A program made the translations under genes and the position numbers. A stretch of 64,000 nucleotides of DNA, from contig DATLBA010000122.1 in the NCBI GenBank assembly GCA_035527275.1, positions 35,923 through 99,922 on the forward strand, in the 5' to 3' direction. This document shows positions 34,073 to 43,175 of the stretch, in pieces. Every line of letters begins with the position of its first letter. The stretch's first letter is position 1. This DNA comes from DATLBA01 sp035527275. Lineage in GTDB: Bacteria > Planctomycetota > Phycisphaerae > FEN-1346. A model generated the notes under the pieces. That model saw only the letters and a list, made by a program, of their open reading frames with translations, did no database searches and was not told the origin of the DNA.

Positions 34073-34267
34073 TCAGCCGCCGAGCAGTCGCGCATACGCT
34101 CGTGCCTGTTTCGTGACCACGCGGCCTTTCTTTCGCAGGCGGCGCTTACGCGTGCCGCGCTTGCCGCTCATCAGGTGTCCGCGGTTCGCACGGCTGCGCG
34201 TGACGGTGCCTTTGCGGGTGCGTTTCATGCGCTTCGCTATTCCTTTATGGGTTTTCATCTTGGGCAT
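34073..34267 (-). CDS. rpmI: 50S ribosomal protein L35
   Basis: This 64-residue basic protein starts PKMKTHKGIAKRMKRTRKGT, the L35 signature. The rest is RANRGHLMSGKRGTRKRRLR. Its position between infC and rplT is the standard bacterial order. The 36-bp gap to rplT is short enough for cotranscription. Confidence 0.96.
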   Translation of the reverse strand: MPKMKTHKGIAKRMKRTRKGTVTRSRANRGHLMSGKRGTRKRRLRKKGRVVTKQARAYARLLGG

Positions 34268-34370
34268 TGCTTATCTTTCCTTGCTGTGCTTGTATCTCCC
34301 TAAGAGCCCGCCGCCGACGGCCGATCGGCGAGCCCGGCCTGTGTTCTCCGGTCCTGATCCGGTCGGCAAA

Positions 34371-34883
34371 TCAGGAACTCTTCTTCGGGGTAAGAATGAG
34401 GATCATGCGGCGGCCGAGGCGGTCGGGCCCGCGCTCGACCTTCGCGACGTCGGCCAACTGCTCGACGAACGCCAGCATGTTCTGCCGCGCATAGTCCAGA
34501 TGGCTCAGTTCGCGCGCCCGGAACAGCATATTGACCGTCACCTTGTCCCCGTTTTCGAGGAAGGACCGGGCCCGTTGGATCTTGAAGTCCCGGTCGTGGG
34601 CCTGGGTTTTGGGCCGGATGCGGATCTCTTTCATGTGGACTTCATGGTGTCGGCCCTTGTGCGTCCGCTTGGACTGGCGGTACTTGAACTTCCCGTAGTC
34701 CATGATGCGGCAGACGGGCGGTCGATCGTTCGGGGCGACCTCCACCAGGTCCAGTCCGGCCTCCGAAGCCAGGTTGATCGCTTCGTCTCGCTCCAGAATC
34801 CCCAACTGCTCGCCCTTTTCTCCAATTACTCGCAACGGCGAAACACGGATCTGATCGTTGACCCGCTGTCTTGCCTCTTTCAA
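34371..34883 (-). CDS. infC: translation initiation factor IF-3
   Basis: This 170-residue protein has the N-domain (~1-80, RVNDQIRVSPLRVIGEKGEQ, then LVEVAPNDRPPVCRIMDYGK), a linker and the C-domain (~85-170, MKEIRIRPKTQAHDRDFKIQ). IF-3 keeps 30S subunits free and checks start codons. The start is TTG at 34883, decided by a strong AAGGAGG ribosome site 5 nt upstream. A rare start codon for IF-3 is known to allow self-repression in other bacteria. The 103-bp gap to rpmI shows no gene. Confidence 0.95.
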   Translation of the reverse strand: MKEARQRVNDQIRVSPLRVIGEKGEQLGILERDEAINLASEAGLDLVEVAPNDRPPVCRIMDYGKFKYRQSKRTHKGRHHEVHMKEIRIRPKTQAHDRDFKIQRARSFLENGDKVTVNMLFRARELSHLDYARQNMLAFVEQLADVAKVERGPDRLGRRMILILTPKKSS

Positions 34884-34913
34884 GCCTGCCTCCTTACCTG
34901 GGTTCCGGTTCGT

Positions 34914-36923
34914 TTACGATGCGCGGGTTTCGGACTCACTCTGGTGCGGCCTGAGCCGCCTCGCTTCGATCTCCTCTCTCGCGCGCCGGATAAACGCCTC
35001 GACCGGCTCCGGGCCGAGGTCACCGAGCGCCTTGTCGCGCACGCTGACCGAGCCCGCCCCGGCTTCCTTCTCGCCGACGACAAGCATGTAAGGGATTTTG
35101 CGGGCGCTGGCGCGGCGGATTTTCGCGCCGACCTTGTCGCTTGAGCCGTCCACCTCGGCCCGCAGGCGCGCGGCCCGCAGCGTATCGGTCACCTTGCCCG
35201 CATAGGTATTGAACCGGTCGCTGACCGGGAGGATGATGGTCTGAACCGGCGCCATCCAGAGTGGGAAGTCTCCCCCGTAATGCTCGATCAGGATGCCTAG
35301 GAATCGCTCGATGCTGCCGAGGACGGCCCGGTGGATCATCGCGGGCCGATGTTCCGCGTTGTCGGGTCCCACGTAGGTCAACCCGAACCGCTCAGGCATC
35401 GCCAAGTCCACCTGAATTGTGCCGCACTGCCATGAGCGTCCGAGACAGTCGCGAATGTGGTAGTCGATCTTCGGGGCGTAGAAGGCCCCCTCCCCTTCGT
35501 TGACCTTGTACGGGACGTTGCGAGCCTCCAGCGCGTCGCGCAGCGCCGCCGTCGCATGCTCCCACATTTCGTCGGTGCCGATGGAATGCTCCGGCCGCGT
35601 CGAAAGTTCGACCCGGACCCGGTCGAAGCCGAACGTTCGGTATATCCGATCCGCGATGTCGATGACGCCGATGATCTCCTCTCGCAACTGTTCCGGCAGA
35701 CAGAAGATGTGCGCGTCGTCCTGGGTGAACTGCCGCACGCGCAATAGCCCGTGCAGGACGCCGCTTTTCTCGTGCCGGTGCACCAGACCCAACTCCGCCA
35801 CGCGCATCGGAAACTCGCGGTAGGAATGCGGACGCTCGAGGTAAATTAGCAGGCCGCCGGGACAGTTCATGGGCTTGACGGCATAGGACTGGTCGTCGAT
35901 CTGAGTGAAATACATCGCCTCGCGGTAGTTGTCCCAGTGGCCGCTTCGGTGCCAGAGGTCCTCGCTCAGGATCATAGGGGTGCGAACCTCGACGTAGCCC
36001 GCCTCGCGGTGGACCTCGCGCCAGAAGCCCAGGATCTCCTCGAGCAGGATCATGCCGTTCGGGTGGAGGAACGCAAAGCCCGGCCCCTCATTGTGGAAAC
36101 TGAAGAGGTCGAGGTCCTTGCCGAGGCGGCGGTGGTCCCGTTTTTTGGCTTCTTCGCGCTGCGCCAGGTGCTCCTGGAGATCCTTTTTCGAGAAGAACGC
36201 GGTGCCGTAGATGCGCTGGAGCATCGGCCGCGTCGAGTCGCCGCGCCAGTAACTCCCCGAGACATTCAGGAGTTTGAAGGCGGGGATGCGGCCGGCGTCC
36301 GGCAAGTGCGGTCCGCGGCAGAGGTCCACGAACTCGCCCATCCGGTAGAGCGTGACCGTTTCGGCCGCCTCCGGCTTGGCTTCAGCGTCCTTCAGTTGCT
36401 CCCCCTGGGCGAGTTTCCCCGACGCGATATCGTCCAGCAGTTCGACCTTGCACCACTGGCCGTCTTTTTGCATCCGGCGGTGCGCCTCGGCCGTCGGGAC
36501 CCCTTCGCGCACGAACGGCTCGGCGGCGGCGATGATGCGGGCCATCTCGTCTTCGATCCGCGTCAAATCCTCGTCGCTGATTCGCTCCGGCAGATCGAAG
36601 TCGTAATAGAAGCCGTCCTCGATGGCCGGGCCGATGCCGAAGCGCACACCATCCCCGTAGAGCCGGCGCACGGCCGCCGCCATCACGTGAGCGGTTGAGT
36701 GGCGCAAAATCGAGAGGGCTTCGTCGCTTTTGTCGGTCAGGATCTCCACGTCGTGCTCGCCGTCTGATTCGAGCACGCGCGACAGATCCACCAACTTGCC
36801 GTTCAGCCTGGCAGCGACGGCTGCTCGGGCCAGGCCTGAACCGATCCGGTTGGCCACCTCTGCGACGCTTGTCCCTTCGGCCACTTCCAGGGCGCTTCCG
36901 TCAGGAAGTTTGACCGTCGGCAT
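34914..36923 (-). CDS. thrS: threonine-tRNA ligase
   Basis: This 669-residue class II synthetase has the TGS domain (1-65), the editing domain with H75xxxH79 in RHSTAHVM, the catalytic core with motif 2-type residues around VHRHEKSGVLHGLLRVRQFT, and an anticodon-binding domain at the end. MNCPGGLLIYL near 345 is typical. It attaches Thr to tRNA-Thr and clears Ser mischarging. It leads the infC-rpmI-rplT-pheS cluster and is preceded by a clear promoter and a ~120-nt leader with small hairpins but no recognisable T-box. Confidence 0.96.
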   Translation of the reverse strand: MPTVKLPDGSALEVAEGTSVAEVANRIGSGLARAAVAARLNGKLVDLSRVLESDGEHDVEILTDKSDEALSILRHSTAHVMAAAVRRLYGDGVRFGIGPAIEDGFYYDFDLPERISDEDLTRIEDEMARIIAAAEPFVREGVPTAEAHRRMQKDGQWCKVELLDDIASGKLAQGEQLKDAEAKPEAAETVTLYRMGEFVDLCRGPHLPDAGRIPAFKLLNVSGSYWRGDSTRPMLQRIYGTAFFSKKDLQEHLAQREEAKKRDHRRLGKDLDLFSFHNEGPGFAFLHPNGMILLEEILGFWREVHREAGYVEVRTPMILSEDLWHRSGHWDNYREAMYFTQIDDQSYAVKPMNCPGGLLIYLERPHSYREFPMRVAELGLVHRHEKSGVLHGLLRVRQFTQDDAHIFCLPEQLREEIIGVIDIADRIYRTFGFDRVRVELSTRPEHSIGTDEMWEHATAALRDALEARNVPYKVNEGEGAFYAPKIDYHIRDCLGRSWQCGTIQVDLAMPERFGLTYVGPDNAEHRPAMIHRAVLGSIERFLGILIEHYGGDFPLWMAPVQTIILPVSDRFNTYAGKVTDTLRAARLRAEVDGSSDKVGAKIRRASARKIPYMLVVGEKEAGAGSVSVRDKALGDLGPEPVEAFIRRAREEIEARRLRPHQSESETRAS

Positions 36924-37050
36924 CGCTCGTGTCTCGGGCCGGGCCGCGCAAATCGGAGATCTGAAATCTCAGACTCCACTCGGACGAGCCGGCCCCCTGT
37001 CCTCCACTGTGTCTCGCTTGCCGGTTTTCCGGAAGCCTTCTTTGCACGAT

Positions 37051-37079
37051 ATGATACCGGCAGCGGCCCACGCGGTCAA
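37051..37079 (-). promoter_or_regulatory. promoter of the thrS translation operon
   Basis: Minus strand TTGACC, 17 nt, TATCAT, with start expected near 37,044. The ATG of thrS is ~120 nt downstream. The remaining spacer up to 37,431 shows no gene. Confidence 0.65.
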
Positions 37080-37431
37080 GGCCAAATCCCGGCCCTGTCG
37101 GCGGTCACCGCCGCCGCCAACCCCTCGACCGCCCGGGTCAGGAACGAGTGAGGCCATCACAAACAGAACTGCTGCGCACGTGGTCAGAAGGCGCCTGTGG
37201 AGGCCCCGTTCCGGCCGCCGCCAGCCCTCCGCCTACCGCCAATCCACGAAACGGTGGCCGGGTGCGGGCTGCTTCACGGCAAATTCACATTCGGGGGTTG
37301 GCTTTCCGGCGGTTCGGGTGTAGAATGGCGGCGAGGATGGCCGATAGAATCGGGCGAGGGGCATGCCGTCTCCGCCGATCGGGGTTTTGGGCCCGCCCGT
37401 GCCGGGGCGGAGAAGGCGAGAGCAAGGAACC

Positions 37432-38106
37432 GTGAAACACAAGCTCAAACAGAAGGCCCACGACGAGTTCTGTAACTGGGCCGCCACCTATGACACGCAC
37501 TGGTTGAACCGGTTCCTCTTCGAGCCGGCGCACAGCCAACTGCTGAACGAGTTGGGACCGTGTGAGCAAGCCACGGCAGGTAAACCCGCCCGCGTTCTGG
37601 ACATCGGCTGCGGGACGGGGGAACTGGCCGTTCGCCTCGCCGAGCGGGGCTGGCATACGGTGGGCCTGGACCTCTGCGAGCCAATGCTCCACCGGGCGCG
37701 CCCCAAGGTGAACGGCAGCCCGGGCTCCGTGCGCCTCACGGTGGCCGACAGCGAGCACCTTCCGTTCGCGACCGGCTCGTTCGACGCGGTCACGTGCGCC
37801 AACTCCTTCCATCATTATCCACATCCGAAGGCGGTGGTTCGGGAGATGCTGCGGGTCCTGCGAGCGGACGGGTGGCTCTTGGTGATCGACGGCTGGCCGG
37901 ACCACTGGGCCGGACGCATCATCTACGATCTGGTCATTACCCGTGTGGAAGGGGGGGATGTGCGGCACGTGGAGTCGCACGAGATGGTGCGGCTGCTTGA
38001 GGGGGTGGGCTTCCGGGAGGTGACCCAGAAGCGGATCCATGCCCTGTTTCCTCTCCTCCTTACCCGGGGTATTGCCCCCGGCGCCGAGCCGGCAACGCCT
38101 CGCTAA
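37432..38106 (+). CDS. class I SAM-dependent methyltransferase
   Basis: This 224-residue methyltransferase of the UbiE/Methyltransf_11 group has the glycine loop ARVLDIGCGTGELAVRLAER near 50, LDLCEPMLHRARPKVN near 75 and FDAVTCANSFHHYPHPK near 115. The GTG at 37432 is preceded by aagga. Upstream in-frame starts give an unstructured N-terminus and are less likely. Its substrate is unknown. It lies next to a DUF1571 gene that begins 10 nt downstream, so the two may be cotranscribed. Confidence 0.8.
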   Translation: MKHKLKQKAHDEFCNWAATYDTHWLNRFLFEPAHSQLLNELGPCEQATAGKPARVLDIGCGTGELAVRLAERGWHTVGLDLCEPMLHRARPKVNGSPGSVRLTVADSEHLPFATGSFDAVTCANSFHHYPHPKAVVREMLRVLRADGWLLVIDGWPDHWAGRIIYDLVITRVEGGDVRHVESHEMVRLLEGVGFREVTQKRIHALFPLLLTRGIAPGAEPATPR

Positions 38107-38116
38107 GGGACGCTCC

Positions 38117-39001
38117 ATGGTCGTGCCCACCTTGACGCAGCGTGTGCCGAGGCGCTCGGGTTGCAACGCACGCTCGCTACGGGTTACGTTGAGGCTGCCG
38201 GGGCCGCTCCTTCTCCTCGCCCTTGTGGGATCTTTGCTGTGCGCCGAAACGCCGGCCGGCAAGAAACTTTCCGTTGCGGCCGAGCAGGCCGTCTATCCGC
38301 AGCCTCGCGAGGAAGTCGAAGCGCTGGCCCGGCGCGACCCGCTGGAGTTTCTGCGTCTCAGTCTGAAATGGTACGAAGCGAAGGTGACCTCCTACGCGTG
38401 CCAATTCCACAAGCACGAGCGGGTCGGCGACAAGGTCCGCAAGCCCGAAACCATCTTCATGAAGTTTCGCGAGCAGCCGTTCAGCGTTTACATGAAGTGG
38501 ACTGCCGACCCATCGAACGGTCAGGAAGTCATTTACGTCGAGGGGCAGCATGACAACAAAGCGGTGGTCCATCCGAGCGGGCTGCTGGGCTTCATCTTCC
38601 GCAAAGTCAGCCTGGACCCGGAAGGCAAGATCGCCAACCGCCACAGCCGCCGGCCCGTTACCTACGCCGGCCTCGGGAACATGCTCAGGGTCGTGATCCC
38701 GCAGTGCGAGCAGGCGAAGGCCAACGGCGACCTTGTCCTCGAATACCTGGGGGTACGCGAGGAGGCCGGGCGGCCCGCTTATGTTATCAAGCGCGTGCTC
38801 CCCAGGAAGCACGATTACCGCTCGCACCAGTTATTCATTTTTATCGATCAACAGTTTCTGATTCCCGTCCGCACAGAGGCGTATCTCTGGGACGGGACGC
38901 TGCTCAGCGATTACCGTTACACGGACCTTGAAATCAATGCGGACCTGATGGACGAGGACTTCGACCCCGACAACGCCGCCTACTCATACCGCCTGTTTTA
39001 G
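38117..39001 (+). CDS. DUF1571 secreted protein
   Basis: This 294-residue protein has a signal peptide-like N-terminus (RLPGPLLLLALVGSLLCAET). A DUF1571 domain follows, with EFLRLSLKWYEAKVTSYACQ and the downstream HDYRSHQLFIFIDQQFLIPV. The family is found, from memory, mainly in planctomycetes and relatives, and its function is unknown. It may be a lipoprotein-like periplasmic factor because of the fold resemblance to LolA-type beta barrels. A start at ATG 38117 gives a normal signal sequence. Confidence 0.8.
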   Translation: MVVPTLTQRVPRRSGCNARSLRVTLRLPGPLLLLALVGSLLCAETPAGKKLSVAAEQAVYPQPREEVEALARRDPLEFLRLSLKWYEAKVTSYACQFHKHERVGDKVRKPETIFMKFREQPFSVYMKWTADPSNGQEVIYVEGQHDNKAVVHPSGLLGFIFRKVSLDPEGKIANRHSRRPVTYAGLGNMLRVVIPQCEQAKANGDLVLEYLGVREEAGRPAYVIKRVLPRKHDYRSHQLFIFIDQQFLIPVRTEAYLWDGTLLSDYRYTDLEINADLMDEDFDPDNAAYSYRLF

Positions 39002-39027
39002 AGCGACGTAGATGAGGGACAGAAGCC

Positions 39028-39771
39028 GTGTTCACCGGCGTGAAAGCCGTTCTGTTTGACCTTGGCGGGACACTGGTCGAGTACGCCGTGCCGAGTTGGC
39101 CGGCCGTGCTCGGCCAGTGCGTGGACGCGGTCTACGGGTTCCTCATCCGGCCGGAGGAGGAACGGTTCCCGCCGGCCGCTTCCGTCCCGCCGCCCGATGA
39201 GGCTCATGCGCGCCGCGGTCCGGCGCGGCCGGACACCCCCCTGCCCCACCGAATCACGATGGCGCTCAGGCGGATGGTGCGAGGCGCGAGCGGACGCACG
39301 CTGCCCGCGATTGCCGAGGCGTGTGCTCGGCCGCTGATGGCCACCGGCAGGATTTGCGAGGATACGTTGCCGGCGCTCGAGGCGATCCGCGCGCGCGGGT
39401 ATCGCCTGGGCCTCGTCTCCAATACGCCCTGGGGCACGCCGGACTATCTGTGGGAGAAGCAGATTGAGAAGTTCGGCCTGACGCCGTTTCTCGACGTCCG
39501 GTTGTTCAGTTCCGGCGTGGGATTTCGGAAGCCCGATCCTCAAATCTTTCGCGAGGCACTCGGTCAACTCGGGGTCGCGGCGGGCCGGGCCGTTTTTGTC
39601 GGCGACAGCCCGCGCGACGACATCGCCGGCGCCCATGGCGCAGGGCTGCGCACGGTCCTGATTGCGCGACGGCCATGCTTTCCAGATGCCGTGGATCCTC
39701 CGCCCGATGCGTCCATTCAAACGCTGGCGGATTTGCCGGCGCTTCTCCCCTCGGGTATCCAAAACTGTTGA
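39028..39771 (+). CDS. HAD-superfamily phosphatase
   Basis: This 247-residue HAD hydrolase has motif I DLGGTLVE (nucleophile Asp near 11), motif II in GLVSNTPWG near 133, motif III Lys in RKPDP near 170 and motif IV GDSPRDDIAGAHG near 192. The cap is of moderate size. The substrate is not predictable. GTG 39028 is the start, with weak Shine-Dalgarno-like gaggga upstream. It overlaps no neighbour and lies between the DUF1571 gene and isocitrate dehydrogenase. Confidence 0.85.
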   Translation: MFTGVKAVLFDLGGTLVEYAVPSWPAVLGQCVDAVYGFLIRPEEERFPPAASVPPPDEAHARRGPARPDTPLPHRITMALRRMVRGASGRTLPAIAEACARPLMATGRICEDTLPALEAIRARGYRLGLVSNTPWGTPDYLWEKQIEKFGLTPFLDVRLFSSGVGFRKPDPQIFREALGQLGVAAGRAVFVGDSPRDDIAGAHGAGLRTVLIARRPCFPDAVDPPPDASIQTLADLPALLPSGIQNC

Positions 39772-39866
39772 CACGCCTGCGGCCCCCTCTTAGCATTTGC
39801 TGTCTGCCGACGAGCGAAGCAGCATAATCGGCCCCGCCGGGGCCCGTCGATTGAAGAGTTTTTGGC

Positions 39867-40964
39867 ATGGCACATGATGTCACCTTAATTCTGGGAGACG
39901 GTGTCGGGCCGGAATTGGCAGCCGTAGTGCGCTCCTGCATCGACGCCACCGGCGCACGTGTAGCCTGGGACGAGCAGGAAGCGGGCACCGAGTGCCTCGA
40001 GAAGTACGGCACCCCCCTGCCCGACGCCCTGATGGAGAGCATCCGGCGGACGCGGGTGGCCCTGAAGGCGCCCATCACGACACCGGTCGGCAAAGGCTTT
40101 CGCAGCGTCAACGTCCACCTGCGCCAGACGTTCGACCTGTACGCCTGCCTGCGGCCGTGCAAGTCCTATCCGGGCGTCCGCTCCAAGTACGAGGACGTCG
40201 ATCTGGTCGTCGTGCGCGAGAACACCGAGGACCTCTATGCCGGTGTCGAATTCAAGAAAGGCGAAGAGACCACCCGGACCCTTTACCAGACGATTAACAG
40301 GCTCAGCACCGACAGAAAAATCGTCACCGGCGAGGCGACCACGGGCATCAGTATCAAGCCGATCAGCGTCGAGGCGACCGAGCGGATCCACCGGTTCGCG
40401 TTTCGCTACGCGCGCGACAACGGCCGCAGGAAAGTGACCACGGTCCACAAGGCGAACATCATGAAGCACACGGACGGTCTGTGGCTGGAAGTGGCCCGCG
40501 AGGTCGCCAACGAGTTCTCCGATGTCGAGTTCGAAGAGCGTATTGTTGACAATATGTGCATGCAATTGGTTCAAAAGCCGGAACTGTATGACATCCTGGT
40601 TCTGCCGAACCTGTATGGCGACATCTTGAGCGACCTGTGCGCGGGCCTGGTCGGGGGGCTGGGCGTCGCCCCCGGCGCCAATATCGGCGACGACTGCGCC
40701 ATCTTCGAGGCCACGCACGGCTCGGCGCCGAAATACAAGGGTCTCAACAAGGTCAACCCGACGGCCTTAATCCTTTCGGGCGTCCTGATGCTGCGTCACC
40801 TGGGCGAGGCCGACGCCGCCGACCGCCTCGAGCGGGCCGTCACGGCCGTCGTCGCTGAGGGGAGGCACGTCACCTACGACCTGAAACCGCATCGCGACGA
40901 CCCGACGGCGGTCGGAACCCGCGAAATGGGACAGGCCGTCATCAAGCGGCTGGCGGGGCGCTGA
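39867..40964 (+). CDS. NAD-type isocitrate/isopropylmalate dehydrogenase
   Basis: This 365-residue protein of the isocitrate/isopropylmalate dehydrogenase family has [15 protein letters not shown] at the start, [15 protein letters not shown] near 120 and the substrate-binding region [18 protein letters not shown] near 195. [20 protein letters not shown] and [13 protein letters not shown] near 285 bind metal and NAD. The ENTEDLYAG sequence and Lys pattern favour isocitrate (NAD-dependent, mitochondrial-like type) over isopropylmalate. Length is normal. It would oxidise isocitrate to 2-oxoglutarate in the TCA cycle. Confidence 0.85.
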   Translation: MAHDVTLILGDGVGPELAAVVRSCIDATGARVAWDEQEAGTECLEKYGTPLPDALMESIRRTRVALKAPITTPVGKGFRSVNVHLRQTFDLYACLRPCKSYPGVRSKYEDVDLVVVRENTEDLYAGVEFKKGEETTRTLYQTINRLSTDRKIVTGEATTGISIKPISVEATERIHRFAFRYARDNGRRKVTTVHKANIMKHTDGLWLEVAREVANEFSDVEFEERIVDNMCMQLVQKPELYDILVLPNLYGDILSDLCAGLVGGLGVAPGANIGDDCAIFEATHGSAPKYKGLNKVNPTALILSGVLMLRHLGEADAADRLERAVTAVVAEGRHVTYDLKPHRDDPTAVGTREMGQAVIKRLAGR

Positions 40965-41033
40965 CCCGCCTGCGGGTCGCCACGGCGACTCGCCTGTGGA
41001 GAGCCGTAGCCCTACGGCGGGCGAAGGCCCGCC
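40963..41033. repeat. cluster of three GC-rich hairpins (REP-like)
   Basis: GACCCGC with GCGGGTC (40963-40978), GCCGTAG with CTACGGC (41003-41018) and GGCGGGC with GCCCGCC (41016-41033) fill the spacer between the dehydrogenase and lpxK. Similar palindromes occur inside the gmhB and gatC-gatA genes. They could end transcription or be remnants of dispersed repeats. Confidence 0.6.
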
Positions 41034-41054
41034 CCGGAAAGTTCGGTCCTGTCT

Positions 41055-42167
41055 ATGGAAGCGAACCGTTCAACCGGACAGCCGGGCACTACGCCGGACC
41101 GACGGCAGGTCTGGCTGCCGCTGATCTCGGGCGAGCAGCGCGGTCTGGGAGCCGCCCTCGCCCGTTTCGGACTCTGGCTCATGGCGGGGCTGTATCACGC
41201 CGGGCTGTTCCTGCGCAATCTACGCTTTCGCTTGCCCGGTGCCGTCAGGCGCATCGGTCGCCCCGTCATCAGCGTCGGCAACCTGACGGTTGGCGGAACG
41301 GGCAAGACGCCGATGGCGGCCTATCTGGCCCGACTTGCCGCTAAGATGGGCGGGCGGCCGCTTGTTATTAGCCGCGGGTATGCCTCGGCCGCCGGTGAAG
41401 CCAATGAAGAAACCCGAGAACTGGCGCGGCTTTGTCCGGACATCCCCTGCGTTCAGAACCAGGACCGATGGCAGGCGATTCACGACTGGATGTGGCGAAA
41501 CCCGTGCGACGTCGCCATTCTCGACGACGGCTTCCAGCACCGCCGTCTCGCCCGCGACCTCGACATCGTCCTGGTCGATGCGAGCCTGCCGTTCGGATAC
41601 GGCCACGTCCTGCCGCGAGGGCTCCTGCGGGAACCGCCCTCGGCATTGCGCCGCGCCGACCTCGTTGTCATTACCCGTGCCGAACTGGTCGAGGCGGACG
41701 CCCTCGCCGCTCTCAAAGAAGATCTTGCGCGCCGAACCCGGCCCGGCGTGCCGATCCTCGTTGCGGAGCATCGGCCGCAGGAACTTATCGCCCTTGACGG
41801 CTCGAGCCAGGACCTGAGTCGGCTTCGCGGTCAGGACGTGGCGGCGGCGTGCGGCATCGGGAATCCGGACGCCTTCCGCAGGACGCTTGAAGCCCTAGGC
41901 GCGCGGGTCGCCCTGTGGGAAACGTATCCTGACCACTATCCATACACCGTGGAGGAAATCGAGCGGCTGCTGCGGGCGGCACACTCTGCCGGACTGAAGA
42001 TGCTTGTGACGAGCGGGAAGGATTATGTAAAATGGAAGCCGCTACTGGGGGGCAGGAAGGGGTCGGGGTCGGCGCCGGTCGAGGTCGTCGCACTGACCGT
42101 CGGAATCGAGATCGTCGAGGGGGCTGACGTCCTGGCCCGCCGGGTCCGTTCTCTGCTTCCTGGCTGA
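41055..42167 (+). CDS. lpxK: tetraacyldisaccharide 4'-kinase
   Basis: This 370-residue membrane-associated kinase phosphorylates the 4' position of the lipid A precursor. The N-terminal hydrophobic stretch (LARFGLWLMAGLYHAGLFLR) anchors it. The P-loop ISVGNLTVGGTGKTPMAAYL is near 74. Further motifs are VISRGYAS and ILDDGFQHRRLARDLDIVLV near 157, and a C-terminal TSGKDYVKW. The length is normal. It leads the LPS/heptose cluster, which confirms lipid A synthesis in this organism. Confidence 0.93.
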   Translation: MEANRSTGQPGTTPDRRQVWLPLISGEQRGLGAALARFGLWLMAGLYHAGLFLRNLRFRLPGAVRRIGRPVISVGNLTVGGTGKTPMAAYLARLAAKMGGRPLVISRGYASAAGEANEETRELARLCPDIPCVQNQDRWQAIHDWMWRNPCDVAILDDGFQHRRLARDLDIVLVDASLPFGYGHVLPRGLLREPPSALRRADLVVITRAELVEADALAALKEDLARRTRPGVPILVAEHRPQELIALDGSSQDLSRLRGQDVAAACGIGNPDAFRRTLEALGARVALWETYPDHYPYTVEEIERLLRAAHSAGLKMLVTSGKDYVKWKPLLGGRKGSGSAPVEVVALTVGIEIVEGADVLARRVRSLLPG

Positions 42168-42214
42168 CCCGAATGGGCCTGACCAGGACGTTTGTCCGGC
42201 TCGGGAAACCGCCG

Positions 42215-43165
42215 ATGCGCCAGCGAAAAACCTATCAGCCTGTTGACCTGTCGGCACTGGAGTTTCTTCCCATTTCCGATCGCGCCCACAAGGTCCATCT
42301 GGACGACCTTGCCGCCCCGGCGGGGCCGGAGGCCGGCCTGGCCGACTTCTTCGACTCGCTGCCCACGACGCCCGTCACGGAGAACTTGCGCGGCCTGGCC
42401 AAAGCCATCGCCCATGCCGCGCGGAACGATTCCCCGGTCGCAATCGCCTTCGGCGGCCACGTCATCAAGTGTGGCCTCGGCCCGGTCATCATCGACCTGA
42501 TGGAGCGAGGCGTCGTGACGGTAGTGGCAACGCACGGGGCCGGGGCGATTCACGACCTGGAACTCGCCTTCCACGGCGCCACCAGCGAGGATCCCGCCAA
42601 AACGATGCGCGACGGCCGCTTCGGTATGGTCGAGGAGACGCCGGGCTATCTAAACGATGCGGCTCGGCTCGGCCGGCATCGCGGCTTTGGCCAGGCCATC
42701 GGCGACCTCATTAACGAAGCCGGTGAAGAGTTTCCTTACGCCGACAAGAGCGTCCTCGCCGCGGCCAGCCGCCTTGACTGCCTGGCCACGGTGCACGTGG
42801 CCGTCGGGTCCGATACCGTCCATATGCATCCGGAGGCCGACGGCGCGGCAATCGGCGAGGCGTCGCTCTTGGATTTTCGCAAACTGTGCGCCGCCGTCGC
42901 GGACATGGCCGAAGGCGTCTGGATGAACGTCGGCTCCGCCGTCCTCCTTCCCGAGGTTTTCATGAAAGCGTACACTGTTGCGGCCAACCTGGGGGCGAAA
43001 CTGGACAAGATGGTGACGGCCAACTTCGACCAGATTCAACACTATCGCCCGCACCAGAACGTCTTGACGCGGCCGACGAGTCGCGGCTATGGGCTGACGG
43101 GACACCACGAGATCATGCTGCCGTTGCTTCGACACCTGATCCTGCTCGAACTTGGAGACCTGTAG
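42215..43165 (+). CDS. conserved protein, deoxyhypusine synthase-like pattern
   Basis: This ~316-residue protein lies between lpxK and hldE. Key segments are VAIAFGGHVIKCGLGPVIID, VVATHGAGAIHDLELAFHG and WMNVGSAVLLPEVFMKAYTV, with repeated Gly-rich turns suggesting a Rossmann-type nucleotide fold. The resemblance to deoxyhypusine synthase is in general pattern only. The Lys used by that enzyme for catalysis cannot be placed. Two starts are possible (42173 and 42215), and I prefer 42215 because cggga precedes it. Its presence in a heptose cluster suggests an envelope role, but this is inference. Confidence 0.6.
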   Translation: MRQRKTYQPVDLSALEFLPISDRAHKVHLDDLAAPAGPEAGLADFFDSLPTTPVTENLRGLAKAIAHAARNDSPVAIAFGGHVIKCGLGPVIIDLMERGVVTVVATHGAGAIHDLELAFHGATSEDPAKTMRDGRFGMVEETPGYLNDAARLGRHRGFGQAIGDLINEAGEEFPYADKSVLAAASRLDCLATVHVAVGSDTVHMHPEADGAAIGEASLLDFRKLCAAVADMAEGVWMNVGSAVLLPEVFMKAYTVAANLGAKLDKMVTANFDQIQHYRPHQNVLTRPTSRGYGLTGHHEIMLPLLRHLILLELGDL

Positions 43166-43175
43166 GAGCGGCTGC

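Noticed and set aside
36924..37044. T-box or other riboswitch ahead of thrS
   Set aside because: Small hairpins exist but none of the conserved T-box elements is seen.
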